Assembly (NCBI GenBank): GCA_030694365.1
Contig: JAUXYM010000015.1
Span: forward strand, 1 to 47,556
Origin: Nevskia sp.
GTDB taxonomy: Bacteria > Pseudomonadota > Gammaproteobacteria > Nevskiales > Nevskiaceae
DNA: 47,556 bases
Reading direction: 5' to 3'
Shown here piece by piece: positions 18,005 through 27,967 of the stretch (position 1 is its first letter; the number at the start of each line of letters is the position of its first letter). The position numbers were made by a program, and so were the translations under genes. The notes below the pieces were generated by a model that worked only from the letters and a program-made list of their open reading frames with translations, was not told where the DNA came from and did not search any database.

Positions 18005-18970
18005 ATGAGAATTTTTTCCAATGTCCCGAAGTTCGACTTCATGCGTCAGCGTAAGGTCGGCCTTGCCGTCTCGGCGCTGCTGACCACGGCGTCGATCCTG
18101 CTGGTGATCTTCCGCGGCCTGAACTTCGGTATCGATTTCACCGGCGGCGTGCTGGTTGAAGTGCAGTTCCCGCAGTCCGTCCAGCTGGAAAAGGTGCGCG
18201 AGGATCTTGGCAAGGGCGGCTACGAGCACGGCATCGTCCAGTACTTCGGCGGCTCGTCGACGGTGCTGATCCGCCTGCCGCCGAACCAGGAAACCTCGGC
18301 CAACCTGAGCACCAAGGTGCTCGCCGCCGTTGGTGCCGGAGAAGCCGGTGTCGAGATGCGCCGAGTCGAATTCGTCGGCCCGCAGGTCGGCGAAGAGCTG
18401 AGCGAAAAAGGTTCGATCGCGATGATCGTCGCCTTCGGCCTGATCGCCGCATTCATCGCTTTCCGCTTCGAGTGGAAGTTCGCGATCGGCGCGATCGCAG
18501 CCCTGATTCACGACGCGGTGATGGTGCTCGGCTTCCTGTCGGCGTTCTGGGTCGAGTTCGATCTCACTACCCTGGCGGCGATCCTGGCGCTGATCGGCTA
18601 CTCGAACAACGAAACCATCGTCATCTTCGATCGGGTTCGCGAGAATCTGATTCGCACCCGCAAGGCGACGGTGTTCGAAGTGGTGAACCTGTCGGTCAAC
18701 CAGACCCTGCTGCGCTCGATCATCACCCACGTCACCACCTTGCTGGTCTGCGTCGCGCTGTTCTCACTCGGCGGCTCGACGGTGCACAGCTTCTCGGTGT
18801 CGATGATCGTCGGTGTGATCGTCGCCACCTACTCGTCGATCTACGTGTCGACCGGTCTGGCCGTCGCCCTCGGTGTGAAGCGTGATGACCTGCTGCCACC
18901 GGAAGAGCGCGACGAACTGATCAAGGCCGAAAAGATCGCCAAGCAGGAGAACGACGGCGCTGTCGTCTGA
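18005..18970 (+). CDS. secF: Protein translocase subunit SecF
   Basis: Partner of SecD. The 321-residue protein shows FGIDFTGGVLVEVQF near residue 40, a short periplasmic domain, and the helix pair LAAILALIGYSNNETIVIFDRVREN characteristic of SecF (read here as two adjoining motifs). The final helices end VATYSSIYVSTGLAVALG. It closes the yajC-secD-secF operon and is followed 13 bases later by a strong bidirectional terminator. Confidence 0.96.
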   Translation: MRIFSNVPKFDFMRQRKVGLAVSALLTTASILLVIFRGLNFGIDFTGGVLVEVQFPQSVQLEKVREDLGKGGYEHGIVQYFGGSSTVLIRLPPNQETSANLSTKVLAAVGAGEAGVEMRRVEFVGPQVGEELSEKGSIAMIVAFGLIAAFIAFRFEWKFAIGAIAALIHDAVMVLGFLSAFWVEFDLTTLAAILALIGYSNNETIVIFDRVRENLIRTRKATVFEVVNLSVNQTLLRSIITHVTTLLVCVALFSLGGSTVHSFSVSMIVGVIVATYSSIYVSTGLAVALGVKRDDLLPPEERDELIKAEKIAKQENDGAVV

Positions 18971-18982
18971 ACCCTTCTGCGG

Positions 18983-19026
18983 CAACAAAAAAGCGGCCCG
19001 GATCACTCCGGGCCGCTTTTTTGTTG
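18983..19026. terminator. Bidirectional rho-independent terminator after secF
   Basis: CAACAAAAAAGCGGCCCGG and CCGGGCCGCTTTTTTGTTG pair as a 19-bp stem around a 6-base loop. A-run on the left and T-run on the right let it serve both secF and the convergent gene at 19039. Confidence 0.92.
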
Positions 19027-19038
19027 GCTGCGAGGTCT

Positions 19039-19257
19039 TCAGGCCTTGCGGGTGAAGCCGACCAGCACCAGTCCACCGCCGACCACCAGTGCCAGGATGC
19101 CGGCCCACTGCGGCACGGTCTTGTCGCTCTTGACCTCGGCTTTCAGATCACCGATCTGTGCCACGGTGCTGGTCTTTTCGTACTCGAACTTGCCCATCAG
19201 CGCGGCTACGCCGATGGCGGCGGCAACCAGTCCCGCAATGATGATTCCGTAGCGCAT
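19039..19257 (-). CDS. Small two-helix membrane protein (DUF3185-like)
   Basis: The ATG at 19257 gives a 72-residue protein with a first helix (MRYGIIIAGLVAAAIGVAALMG), a charged middle (EYEKTSTVAQIGDLKAEVKSDK) and a second helix (GILALVVGGGLVLVGF). Size and layout resemble DUF3185 proteins, small membrane proteins of unknown function, but the match is not strong. It shares the terminator at 18983 with secF. Confidence 0.58.
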   Translation of the reverse strand: MRYGIIIAGLVAAAIGVAALMGKFEYEKTSTVAQIGDLKAEVKSDKTVPQWAGILALVVGGGLVLVGFTRKA

Positions 19258-19396
19258 CGAAGATCTCCGTAGTGACTTGAAAGCAAGCCGGCACACCCGG
19301 CCTGTAGAGCGAATGCTCTCCGCTGCTTATATCGGTAAAGGGACGCGGCGAATACGGCAGCAAGCGGCAGGCCCGGGTCCGGCTCGGAGCGCAGGA

Positions 19397-20767
19397 TCAG
19401 CGCCTGGGTAGCTCGGCGGTGACGCTGAAGCCGCCGTTCGACGTGGCACTGACCCGACCGCGATGCGCCGTCGCGATCGCTGCGACCAGCGCCAGGCCGA
19501 GCCCGCTGCCTGCGGTGTGGCGGCTGCGTTCGGAGCGCGCAAAGCGCTGGAACAGGCGCGGCAACTCGTTCGCGGCAACGCCCGGACCGTCGTCGCTGAC
19601 CGTGATCGCGACGTGCTCGGGCAGGGTCTGCAGGCGCACGGTGATCGTCGTTCCGGCCGGCGTGTGGCGCAGCGCGTTGTCGAGGAGATTGGCGACCAGC
19701 TGGCGCAGCAGCCGGCGATCGCCGGGCACCACCACACCCGGCTCGATCGCCCGCTGCAGCCGATGGCCGCTGGCTTCGATGTCCGGCAGCCAGATGTCGG
19801 CCAGCTCGTCGAGCAGGGCATCGAGCGCCACCTCGGAAAAATGCCGGCGCACCGCCAGCGCTTCGACTTCCGAGATCCGCAGCAGCGCGGCGAACAGGCC
19901 CAGCAGTTCGCGCGATTCGGCCAGCGCCGCTGCGATCGCCAACTGGCGATCGCCCTGACCAGGGGTCGCCAGCGCTTCATCAAGCCGGTTGTTGAGCCGG
20001 GTCAGCGGCGTGCGCAGGTCGTGGGCGACATCGCTGGACACCTGGCGCAGGTTGTCGAGCAGCACAGCAATCCGTTCCAGCATCCGGTTCAAGGTCGCCG
20101 AGACACGGTCGAACTCGCTGCCGGAACCGTCCAGCGGCATCCGCCGGCTGAGGTCGCCTTCGATGATCGCCTGTGCGGCGCGGTCGATGTCGCGCAGCCG
20201 CGCGCGGGTGACGCTGCCGACGGTCCAGGTGCCGGCGATACCGATCAGCAGCATCGCGGCGAACGCGGTCGCGGTGATCGTCAGGATTGTCGCGTCGGTC
20301 GCCTTGAGCGCTGCGCGGTCGGCCGCGACGACCAGCCGGCTGCCGTCCGCCAGTTCGGTGGTCAGCGCCTGCGAAACGCGACCGCCCTGGTTGTGAAAGA
20401 GGTGTTCGAGGTAGCCGGGTTCCGCAGGCACCGGCGCATCGAGTGCGCCGGCGAGAGGCTGGCCGACGCGGTCGACCAGTCGATAGGCGAGGCTGTCGCC
20501 GCTGTTGGCGGCCTCGCGCTGGCGAATCGCGTCGGCCAACTCGGCCGTGCCGCTGCGGCTGTGCTCGGCGAGCAGGGCGCGGGTTTCGCTGGCGATCCGA
20601 TGATCGAGTTGCACTTCGAGCGCCTCGTGCGCAACCTCGTAGACGACGAAGCCAAGCACCAGCGCCGACAGCGCGAAACCGAGGCTGACCAAGGCGACCA
20701 GGCCGAAGGTCGAGCGCCACAGCGGCTGCAGCAACCTGATCCGGAACGGCGGCATCAATGGCTTCAT
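19397..20767 (-). CDS. Sensor histidine kinase of the efflux operon
   Basis: This 456-residue membrane kinase has two N-terminal helices (starting FGLVALVSLGFALSALVLGF and ILTITATAFAAMLLIGIAG) flanking a ~130-residue periplasmic sensor. A HAMP segment follows, then the H-box SSDVAHDLRTPLTRL, the N-box DNALRHTPAG, and the ATP-lid motifs SDDGPGVAANELP and GSGLGLALV. Its ATG overlaps the response-regulator stop by 4 bases. Position at the end of the efflux operon suggests that it senses a pump substrate or envelope stress; the ligand is unknown. Confidence 0.92.
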   Translation of the reverse strand: MKPLMPPFRIRLLQPLWRSTFGLVALVSLGFALSALVLGFVVYEVAHEALEVQLDHRIASETRALLAEHSRSGTAELADAIRQREAANSGDSLAYRLVDRVGQPLAGALDAPVPAEPGYLEHLFHNQGGRVSQALTTELADGSRLVVAADRAALKATDATILTITATAFAAMLLIGIAGTWTVGSVTRARLRDIDRAAQAIIEGDLSRRMPLDGSGSEFDRVSATLNRMLERIAVLLDNLRQVSSDVAHDLRTPLTRLNNRLDEALATPGQGDRQLAIAAALAESRELLGLFAALLRISEVEALAVRRHFSEVALDALLDELADIWLPDIEASGHRLQRAIEPGVVVPGDRRLLRQLVANLLDNALRHTPAGTTITVRLQTLPEHVAITVSDDGPGVAANELPRLFQRFARSERSRHTAGSGLGLALVAAIATAHRGRVSATSNGGFSVTAELPRR

Positions 20768-21444
20768 TCGTGTCCCCGGTAGCGGTAGCCGGCACCGCGC
20801 AGGGTTTCGATCGGGTCCGGCTCGCCGCCGGCATTGAGCTTGGCGCGCAGGCGGCTCAGATGGGTTTCGACGATGTTGGTGCGCGGATCGAAATCGAAAT
20901 CCCAGACCCGCTCCAGCAGCATGGTCCGGGTCATCACCCGATCGGCATTGCGCATCAGTTCGGCGAGCAAGGCGAACTCGCGCGGCTGCAGCAGGATCTT
21001 GCGGCCGGCGCGCTGCACGCTGCGGCGGGCGAGATCGAGTTCGACATCGCCGACCAGCAGCCGCTGCGGCTCGGCAGCCTGGATCGCCGGCCGCCGACCA
21101 AGCGCATGGACTCTTGCCGCCAGCTCCGAGAACGCGAACGGCTTGACCAGATAATCGTCGGCACCGCTTTCAAGGCCTTCCACCCGATCGGCAATGCCGG
21201 CGACCGCAGTCAGCATCAGCACCGGCGTGCGGTTGCCGGCGGCGCGCAGCATTCGCAGCAGGGACAGGCCGTCGAGACCGGGCAGCAGACGGTCGACGAC
21301 CAGCGCATCGAAGCGGCCATCGGTGGCTTGAAACAGCCCGTCGCGGCCATCGCCGCTGCTGCTGATCTGATGGCCGAGCGCGGCCAGTCCCTTGACGATG
21401 AACTGGCGGGTCGATTCATCGTCTTCGACGATCAGGATGCGCAT
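20764..21444 (-). CDS. OmpR/PhoB-family response regulator
   Basis: This 226-residue cytosolic transcription factor starts MRILIVEDDESTRQF, with the acidic pair at residues 8-9. The receiver phospho-Asp lies in LVVDRLLPGLDG and the Lys in DDYLVKPFAF. The winged-helix output domain includes LLQPREFALLAELM and ends VETHLSRLRAKL-AGYRYRG. I use the ATG at 21444 because it begins the first strand. It sits 10 bases after the outer-membrane channel gene and is coupled to its kinase. Confidence 0.93.
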   Translation of the reverse strand: MRILIVEDDESTRQFIVKGLAALGHQISSSGDGRDGLFQATDGRFDALVVDRLLPGLDGLSLLRMLRAAGNRTPVLMLTAVAGIADRVEGLESGADDYLVKPFAFSELAARVHALGRRPAIQAAEPQRLLVGDVELDLARRSVQRAGRKILLQPREFALLAELMRNADRVMTRTMLLERVWDFDFDPRTNIVETHLSRLRAKLNAGGEPDPIETLRGAGYRYRGHE

Positions 21445-21454
21445 GGGCGTGATG

Positions 21455-22831
21455 CTAGCGGGCCTCGGCGAGTGGCGTTGGCGCCAGTTGCCAACCACCG
21501 CCGAGCGCGCGGAACAGGCTCAGTTGCTGACGCGCCAGCGCGATCGACGAGTCGATGCGCTGGCGCGTCAGATCGGCCCGGACCCGCTCGGCATCGATGC
21601 GCAGCAAGGGCGACGCATCGCCGTGACGGACTCTGGAAGCGGCAAGCGCCAGCGTCCGCTCGGCGCTGCCGACCGCCGTGCTCAGCGCCGCCCTGCGCTG
21701 GGCTTCGGCGGCCATCGCCAGCAGTGCCGATTCGACTTCGCGCAGCGCCCGCAGCGTCACCGCGTCCCAGGCGGCCAGCGCCGCCTGCTCGTTGGCCGTG
21801 GCCTGGGCGATCCGGACGCGGGCCGGGCTCTGGTTCGGAAACGTCCAGGTGATCAGCGGCGTCGCGGTGCTGACCAGGCCGCCGGCGAGCAAGCCGATCG
21901 CACCGCCGAGATTGACCACTGGATACAGCTCGGCGGTGGCGACGCCGATCCGCGCGCTCGCCGCCGCCAGACGCCGCTCGGCCTCGCGGATGTCCGGCCG
22001 GCGGCGCAGCAGCGCCTGGCCATCGCCGATCGGCAGCGCGATCGGCAAGCGCGGCAGCGCCGAGCAATCGATGCTGGCGACGATCGGATCGGCCGGCGTC
22101 AGGCCACGCAACTCGCCGAGTCGATAGCGGGCGATCGCTGCCGCAGCGTCGAAGCCCGGCCGCGAGGCGCGGGTCGCGGCCAGCAGCGATTCGGCCTGCG
22201 CGACTTCCAGTTGCGACAGCTCGCCCGCCGCCAGCTGGCTGCGCATATTCGCGGCCAGCTCGGCTTGTGCGGCGATCACCGCATCGGCCGCCGCAGCGCC
22301 TTCGCGCGCCGCGCACAGCTCGATATAGGCGGCGACAGTATCGGCAGCCACGGCCACCCGCAGGCCATCGAGCGTAGCGGCAGTGGCCTCGGCATCGGCG
22401 TTCGCCGCATCGGCCGCAGCGCGCAGCCGACCAAACAGATCGAGCTCCCAGCTGACCGCGACCGCGAGGTCGTAATCGGTAGCCGGGACATTGCTCGCCG
22501 AGGGTTGCCCGGACGGGTTGTCGACCCCGGCGCTGCTCTCGATCCGCGTCTGCGGCAATTGCGCAGCCCGCGCCTGCGCGGTGCCGGCGCGAGCCGCTGC
22601 AAGCCGCGCGTAGGCGGTGCGCAGGTCGGCATTGGCGGCGAGGCTGGCGGTGACCAGCGCATCGAGCGCCGGATTGTCGTACAGCCGCCACCAGTCAGTC
22701 GGCAGCTCGGCGACGTCGGCCGGCGCATTGATGAAAGCACCGGCGGACATCGAGGCCGGCGGCGCCAGCGCCGGCGCCGTGGCGCAGGCTGCAAGGCTCA
22801 GCGCCGCCATCGACAGCAGCCGGGCTTTCAT
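21455..22831 (-). CDS. Outer-membrane efflux channel lipoprotein, NodT family
   Basis: TolC-like channel that completes a tripartite pump. The 458-residue precursor has a lipoprotein signal ([20 protein letters not shown], lipobox LAAC). Two repeated halves follow: WWRLYDNPALDALV and AYARLAAARAGTAQARA in the first, RRPDIREAERRLAAASARIG in the second. LYPVVNLGGAIGLL is the family's conserved second-half motif. Its ATG overlaps the pump gene stop by 4 bases. Confidence 0.92.
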   Translation of the reverse strand: MKARLLSMAALSLAACATAPALAPPASMSAGAFINAPADVAELPTDWWRLYDNPALDALVTASLAANADLRTAYARLAAARAGTAQARAAQLPQTRIESSAGVDNPSGQPSASNVPATDYDLAVAVSWELDLFGRLRAAADAANADAEATAATLDGLRVAVAADTVAAYIELCAAREGAAAADAVIAAQAELAANMRSQLAAGELSQLEVAQAESLLAATRASRPGFDAAAAIARYRLGELRGLTPADPIVASIDCSALPRLPIALPIGDGQALLRRRPDIREAERRLAAASARIGVATAELYPVVNLGGAIGLLAGGLVSTATPLITWTFPNQSPARVRIAQATANEQAALAAWDAVTLRALREVESALLAMAAEAQRRAALSTAVGSAERTLALAASRVRHGDASPLLRIDAERVRADLTRQRIDSSIALARQQLSLFRALGGGWQLAPTPLAEAR

Positions 22832-25800
22832 GGCTGCACCTCGCGGCCGTGGCGGCCCCCGTAGCAGCCATACAGGGCCGGCATCAGCAGCAGGTTCAGC
22901 GCGGTCGACGAGACCAGGCCGCCGAGAATGACGATCGCCATCGGATACTCGATCTCGTGGCCGGGCGCGTTGCCGGCGACGATCAGCGGCACCAGCGCCA
23001 GGCCGGCGCAGCTCGCGGTCATCAGGATCGGCAGCAGGCGTTCGCTGGCACCGCGCAGCACCAAAGCCGGGCCGAAGGCTTCGCCCTCGTGCTGCCGCAG
23101 ATGCTGGTAATGGGCGAGCAGCATGATGCCGTTGCGCGCCGAGATGCCGATCACGGTGACGAAGCCGACCAGCGAGCCCAGCGACAGCAGCCCGCCGGTG
23201 GCCATGACCGCGAGCACGCCGCCGACCAGCGCGAACGGCAGGCTGGCGGCGAACAGCGCGGTCATGCGCAGCGAGCGGAACTCGGTCCAGACCAGCAACA
23301 GCATGCCGATCAGGCCGAGCATCGAGGTGAACAGCAGCTGCTCGCGTGCCGCCTTCAGTGCCGCGTATTCGCCGAGTACCTGCGGGTAGTAGCCACGCTC
23401 GAAGGGCAGCGCGCGCACCGCGGTCTCGACGGCGCGCGCGACGGTGCCGAGATCGGCACCGGCCACGTTCATGGTCACGTCGAGCCGGCGCTGGCCGTTC
23501 TCGCGCTTGATCTCGTTCGGCGCCGGCACGATGCGGATGTCGGCGACATCGCGCAGCCGCACCGGCGCGCCGGCAGGGGTGTCGATCAGTAGTTCGGCGA
23601 TCTGGCCGATGTCGGCGCGCACTTCGGGCTCGGCCCAGATCGCAACATCGAAAGCCTTGCGGTCGCGATAGATCTCGCCGACTTTCTGACCGGCGATCAA
23701 GGTCTGCGCCTGGCGGCGGACTTCGCCGGCGGTCAGGCCCATCGTCGCCAAGGCATCGAGCCGCGGACGAATCTGGAGCTGCGGCACCAGCACCTGCTGC
23801 TCGACCTTCAGATCGGCGACGCCGGCGATGCCGGCCGCCGCTGCGCGAACCTGCTCGGCGGCGGCGCGCAGCCGGTCCTGATCCGGCCCGAAGATGCGCA
23901 CGACGACGGTCGCGCTGGCGCCGCTGAGCACTTCCTTGATCCGTTCACGGAGATAGGTCAGCAGATCGCGGAACAGGCCGGGATAGCCGTCGATCACCGA
24001 CTGGATGCGTTTGACCGACGCCTCGTGATCGGCCGCCGCTTCGAGGCTGATCCACAACTCCGCGAAGTTCGGGCCGACCACTTCATCGGCGATTTCGGCG
24101 CGGCCGATGTGGGCGCCGAAGTTGCGCACGCCGGGCAGCGCGCGCAGCTCTCTCGACACCTGCACGGTGATCCGCTCCATCGCCTCCAGCGAGGTGCCGG
24201 GCTTGCCGACCCAGTGCATCAGGAAATCGCTTTCCTGGAAGTCCGGCAGGAACTGGTCCTTGAAGCCGGCGTAGCCGATGCCGGCGATCAGCAGGCCGGC
24301 GGCGATGATGCCGGCGGCCATTCCCGGTTTGCCGATCAGCTTCGGTAGCAGCCGCGCATAACCGTGCTTGAGCCAGAGAGTCAGCCGCGCTTCCTGCCGT
24401 TCCTGTGCCGCGCTGCGCGGCAGCAGCATCAGGCACAGCGCCGGCGTCACCGTCAGTGCGACCAGCAGCGAAGTGCCAATCGCCAGCATGTAGGCGACCG
24501 CCAGCGGCCGGAAGAAAGTGCCGGCAACGCCGCCGAGAAAGACGATCGGCAGGAACACCCCAATCACGATCAGCGACGCGAACACCACCGCCGAGCGCAC
24601 TTCCAGCGACGCCGACAGCACCACCTCGAACGCGCTGCGCGGTGACGGCGCGACACGGTTCAGAGCCAGGCGACGAGCGATGTTTTCGACGTCGATGATC
24701 GCGTCATCGACGACTTCGCCGAGCGCGATCACCAGGCCGGCGATGATCATCACGTTGATCGTCGCACCGCTCCACAGCAGCACCAGCGCCGCGCCGAGCA
24801 GCGACAGCGGAATCGCCGTGAAACTGATCAGTGCCTGGCGTGGATCGCGGGTGAACAGGAACAGCACGGCGGCCACCAGCAGGCAGCCGATCAGCAGCGC
24901 TTCACGCAGGTTGTCGATCGAGCGTTCGATGAAGGTCGCCGGCCGAAACAGCCTGCTGTCGACGTGGACATCGCCGAGGCCCGGCTGCAGTTCGGCGAGC
25001 GCGGCTTCGACCGCGTGCGTCAGCGCCAGGGTGTTGCCGGTCGGCTGCTTTTCGATGATCAGCATGATGCCGGGGCCGTCGTCGATGATCGCGCTGCCGA
25101 TCGGTGCCGCGTAGTGCTCGACCACCCTGGCGACATCGCCGATCCGCACCGGCGTGCCGCCGGCGAGCTTGATCACCGCGTCGGCCAGTTGCGCAGCGCT
25201 CTCCACCGCGCCGGCTTGCTGCACAGCCAGCCGCTGATTCGCGGTATCGACGAAGCCGCCGCCACCGACCAGCACGGCATCGCCGGCCGCTTGCCGCAGT
25301 TCGGCAAGGCTGACATTGGCGGCGCGCAGGCGATCCGGATCAATGAGGATCTGCAACTGGCGATCGCGCTGGCCCCAGACCGCGACATTGGCGACACCCG
25401 GCACGGTCATCAACCGCGGCCGGATCGTCCAGCGCACCAGCTCGGACAACTGCATCGCATCGAGTGTGGCCGACGACAGGCCGATCTTCATTGCCCGGCT
25501 GGTCGACGACAGCGGCGGCAGCATCACCGGCGGCCGGGCCGCCGTCGGCAAGGTCGCCTGCACGCGGGCGATGCGTTCCTGGACGGTCTGGCGGGCGGCG
25601 AGCAGATCGGCATCGGCCTTGAACAGCAGCACCACCGAGGACAGGCCGAGCACCGATTTCGAACGGACGGTATCGAGTCCCGGAATGCCGCTGACCACGA
25701 TCTCGATCGGCACCGAGACCAGCTGCTCGACTTCCTCGGTCGACAGGCCCGGCGCTTCGGTCTGGATCTCGACTTTCGGCGGCGCGAATTCCGGGAACAC

Positions 25801-25914
25801 GTCGAGCGGTACGTCGCGGGCGGCGCGCAGGCCGAGCGCGACCAGCAGCGCGGCGGCCGCGAGGACGAGTACGCGCTGCGACAGCGCGGTGCGGATCAGT
25901 CCGGCGAGCATCAT
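22828..25914 (-). CDS. RND efflux pump permease (CzcA/HME-like)
   Basis: Proton-driven inner-membrane pump of 1028 residues. It starts [20 protein letters not shown] and contains [40 protein letters not shown] and the helix-4 segment [20 protein letters not shown]. The second half has the matching repeat. The [10 protein letters not shown] opening resembles heavy-metal (CzcA/CusA) pumps more than drug (AcrB) pumps, but the adaptor is not a clear metal type and no metal-binding regulator is nearby. I call the substrate unknown. The second of the two adjacent Met codons (25911) is an equally possible start. Confidence 0.9.
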   Translation of the reverse strand: MMLAGLIRTALSQRVLVLAAAALLVALGLRAARDVPLDVFPEFAPPKVEIQTEAPGLSTEEVEQLVSVPIEIVVSGIPGLDTVRSKSVLGLSSVVLLFKADADLLAARQTVQERIARVQATLPTAARPPVMLPPLSSTSRAMKIGLSSATLDAMQLSELVRWTIRPRLMTVPGVANVAVWGQRDRQLQILIDPDRLRAANVSLAELRQAAGDAVLVGGGGFVDTANQRLAVQQAGAVESAAQLADAVIKLAGGTPVRIGDVARVVEHYAAPIGSAIIDDGPGIMLIIEKQPTGNTLALTHAVEAALAELQPGLGDVHVDSRLFRPATFIERSIDNLREALLIGCLLVAAVLFLFTRDPRQALISFTAIPLSLLGAALVLLWSGATINVMIIAGLVIALGEVVDDAIIDVENIARRLALNRVAPSPRSAFEVVLSASLEVRSAVVFASLIVIGVFLPIVFLGGVAGTFFRPLAVAYMLAIGTSLLVALTVTPALCLMLLPRSAAQERQEARLTLWLKHGYARLLPKLIGKPGMAAGIIAAGLLIAGIGYAGFKDQFLPDFQESDFLMHWVGKPGTSLEAMERITVQVSRELRALPGVRNFGAHIGRAEIADEVVGPNFAELWISLEAAADHEASVKRIQSVIDGYPGLFRDLLTYLRERIKEVLSGASATVVVRIFGPDQDRLRAAAEQVRAAAAGIAGVADLKVEQQVLVPQLQIRPRLDALATMGLTAGEVRRQAQTLIAGQKVGEIYRDRKAFDVAIWAEPEVRADIGQIAELLIDTPAGAPVRLRDVADIRIVPAPNEIKRENGQRRLDVTMNVAGADLGTVARAVETAVRALPFERGYYPQVLGEYAALKAAREQLLFTSMLGLIGMLLLVWTEFRSLRMTALFAASLPFALVGGVLAVMATGGLLSLGSLVGFVTVIGISARNGIMLLAHYQHLRQHEGEAFGPALVLRGASERLLPILMTASCAGLALVPLIVAGNAPGHEIEYPMAIVILGGLVSSTALNLLLMPALYGCYGGRHGREVQP

Positions 25915-25921
25915 GTGAGCT

Positions 25922-26911
25922 TCAATGGCCGGCGCCGAATTCGCTGCCGAACAGCTCGGCGGCACCGGTGCTCACCACTTCATCGCCATCAGCCAGTCCG
26001 CGTGACAACAGCGCTCGCCCGGCGTCGCGATGGGCGACCTCGATGCGCGCGCGCCGGTACTGGCCCGGCGCGACGACTCGGTAGACCCATTCGCCGCCGT
26101 CGATGTCGCGAACGATCGCGGACATCGGCAACAGCAGGCCGCTGTCGAGTCCGGCCAGCGGCAATTGCACGGCGACTCTCTGGCCGAGCTGGTAGGCCTG
26201 ATCGCGATTGTCGACGGCGTAGTAGGCGTCGACGGTGCCGGCAAGGAAGTTCGCCGATGGCGTTGCCGCGACCGGGCGGGCGAGGCGCGCCGGGCCGCTC
26301 GCGTCCAGCGTTCTCACTTCGGCTGTTCGCTCACGCAGGATGCGCTGGGCATCGGTGGCGAAGATCGGCACGCGGATCCAGATCGTCGAGCGGCTGTTGA
26401 TCGCACCGATTGCCGGCCCGAGCAAGGCGCGCTGCGCCAGTGCCACCTGCTCGGCGGCCAGTGCGGCGGCCAGTACGGCAGCGGCTTCGTCGCGGGCGCG
26501 GGCACTGCCAGCGCCATCGACGAGCAGCGTTTCGCTGCGGCCGGCGGTGATCCGGGCCAGCGCCGTCATCGCCTGTGCGCGTGCGACTTCGCCATCGGCG
26601 GTGGCCTGCTGGCTGCCAAGCGTCGCGAGATTGCGTCCAGCATCGATCGGTATACCGGCAGCGCCGAGCGGCGCGGCCACCACTTCACCGCTGGTATGAC
26701 GAACCCGGGCAAGGCTGCCGGGATGGACCGTCGTCGCGACCAGCGCGAGCCGCTGCTGCGTCTCGGTGGACAGAGTCAGCGTCAGCAGGTCGGCTTCATG
26801 CGCGACCGGTGCGGCGGCGGGCTTGGCGGCTGCAGGCGTAGGGGCGCTGGGGCTGCAGGCCGCAGTCGCAAGCAGCAAGCTTGCAGCAATGTTGATCGGG
26901 ATGAAGCGCAT
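25922..26911 (-). CDS. Periplasmic adaptor (membrane fusion) lipoprotein of the RND pump
   Basis: This 329-residue protein has a lipoprotein signal (lipobox in LLLATAACS) and a Pro/Ala linker. Its core is adaptor-like: VATTVHPGSLARVRHTSGEV, a helical hairpin rich in Ala (residues ~105-165), and the late strands VAVQLPLAGLDSGLLLPMSA and GEWVYRVVAPGQYRRARIEV. The hairpin and lipoyl region look shortened against typical ~380-residue adaptors. It is first in the five-gene operon, 7 bases before the pump. The 96 bases before suhB at 27007 hold its promoter region. Confidence 0.82.
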   Translation of the reverse strand: MRFIPINIAASLLLATAACSPSAPTPAAAKPAAAPVAHEADLLTLTLSTETQQRLALVATTVHPGSLARVRHTSGEVVAAPLGAAGIPIDAGRNLATLGSQQATADGEVARAQAMTALARITAGRSETLLVDGAGSARARDEAAAVLAAALAAEQVALAQRALLGPAIGAINSRSTIWIRVPIFATDAQRILRERTAEVRTLDASGPARLARPVAATPSANFLAGTVDAYYAVDNRDQAYQLGQRVAVQLPLAGLDSGLLLPMSAIVRDIDGGEWVYRVVAPGQYRRARIEVAHRDAGRALLSRGLADGDEVVSTGAAELFGSEFGAGH

Positions 26912-27006
26912 GGCGGAGTCCGTGATGGAGTCTCCACGCTACCGACCCAATCTGGAGCCGGCCTTGGCTGCAGATTACCGATTGCCAATGTTTCGAAGCT
27001 TCTTGC

Positions 27007-27804
27007 TTACTCGGCTGGCACGATCGGCTGCGCGGCACCGCGCAGCGCTTCCGCGAACTGCGCATGCAGCTTGTGCGGTGCCGCCAGCAGGTGGCCGGTG
27101 GTCATCGGATCGCCGTTGCCGTACAGCTCGCTGACGGTGCCGCCGGCTTCCTGTACCAGCACGATGCCGGCTGCCATGTCCCAGGGCTTGAGGCCGAGTT
27201 CGAAGAAGCCGTCAAGACGGCCGGCGGCGACATAGGCGAGGTCCAGCGCGGCCGAACCGGCGCGGCGGATGCCGGCGCTGTTGCCGGCGATGGTCTTCAG
27301 CATCGGCATATAGGCGTCGAGCAGTTCCGGTTTGATCGGGATGCCGGTGCCGATCAGCGCGCTGTCCAGTTCCTTGGCGGCGCTGCCGCGGATCTTGCGG
27401 TTGTTCAGCGTCGCGCCGCTGCCGCGCGTGGCGATGTACAGATCCTGAGTCGAAGGCGCATAGATCACGCCGTGTTCGAGCTTGCCGCGCACCTGGATGC
27501 CGATCGACACCGCGAAGTGGGGCAGGCCGTGCAGGAAGTTGGTGGTGCCATCGAGCGGGTCGACGATCCAGACCACTTCATTGTCGCCGGTCGCTCCGGT
27601 CTCTTCGCCGAGCACCGCATGCTGCGGATAGGCCTTGCGGATCACCTTGATGATCTCGGCTTCGGCGCTGCGGTCAACCTGGGTGACGAAGTCGTTGCGG
27701 CCTTTGCTTTCGACGGTCAGCTGGTCGACACGATCGAGGCTGCGGCTGATGAAGTTGCCGGCAGTGCGGGCGGCGCTGACGGCGATGTTGACGAGGGGGT
27801 GCAT
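27007..27804 (-). CDS. suhB: Inositol-1-monophosphatase SuhB
   Basis: Mg-dependent phosphatase that in gammaproteobacteria also joins rRNA transcription antitermination complexes. The 265-residue protein shows the metal motif WIVDPLDGTTNFLHG and the second motif KPWDMAAGIVLVQEAGG, plus LGEETGA. It is divergent from trmJ, the usual gammaproteobacterial arrangement. The ATG at 27804 is preceded, on its strand, by an array of heptamers. Confidence 0.95.
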   Translation of the reverse strand: MHPLVNIAVSAARTAGNFISRSLDRVDQLTVESKGRNDFVTQVDRSAEAEIIKVIRKAYPQHAVLGEETGATGDNEVVWIVDPLDGTTNFLHGLPHFAVSIGIQVRGKLEHGVIYAPSTQDLYIATRGSGATLNNRKIRGSAAKELDSALIGTGIPIKPELLDAYMPMLKTIAGNSAGIRRAGSAALDLAYVAAGRLDGFFELGLKPWDMAAGIVLVQEAGGTVSELYGNGDPMTTGHLLAAPHKLHAQFAEALRGAAQPIVPAE

Positions 27805-27810
27805 GGAGAA

Positions 27811-27836
27811 GCAGTGGCCAGTGATCAGTGACTAGT
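27811..27836 (-). repeat. Heptamer array upstream of suhB
   Basis: On the minus strand the bases read ACTAGTC ACTGATC ACTGGCC ACTGC, a 7-base period ending 6 bases before the suhB ATG. Confidence 0.65.
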
Positions 27837-27917
27837 TTCCCGTAAAAACGGAATTGCTGCGAATTTTGCTGCGTCCGCTTGGACGATAATCAAGCATCTC
27901 CCGCTGTTATCTTGGAC

Positions 27918-27952
27918 ACAGACCACTGAACACCGACCACCAGCCACTGCTG
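27918..27952 (+). repeat. Heptamer array upstream of trmJ
   Basis: The plus strand reads ACAGACC ACTGAAC ACCGACC ACCAGCC ACTGCTG, five units of 7 bases. It mirrors the array before suhB, so each divergent gene has a copy oriented toward it. The final unit runs into the possible extended N-terminus of TrmJ. Confidence 0.65.
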
Positions 27953-27967
27953 TCCCGCATCCGCATT

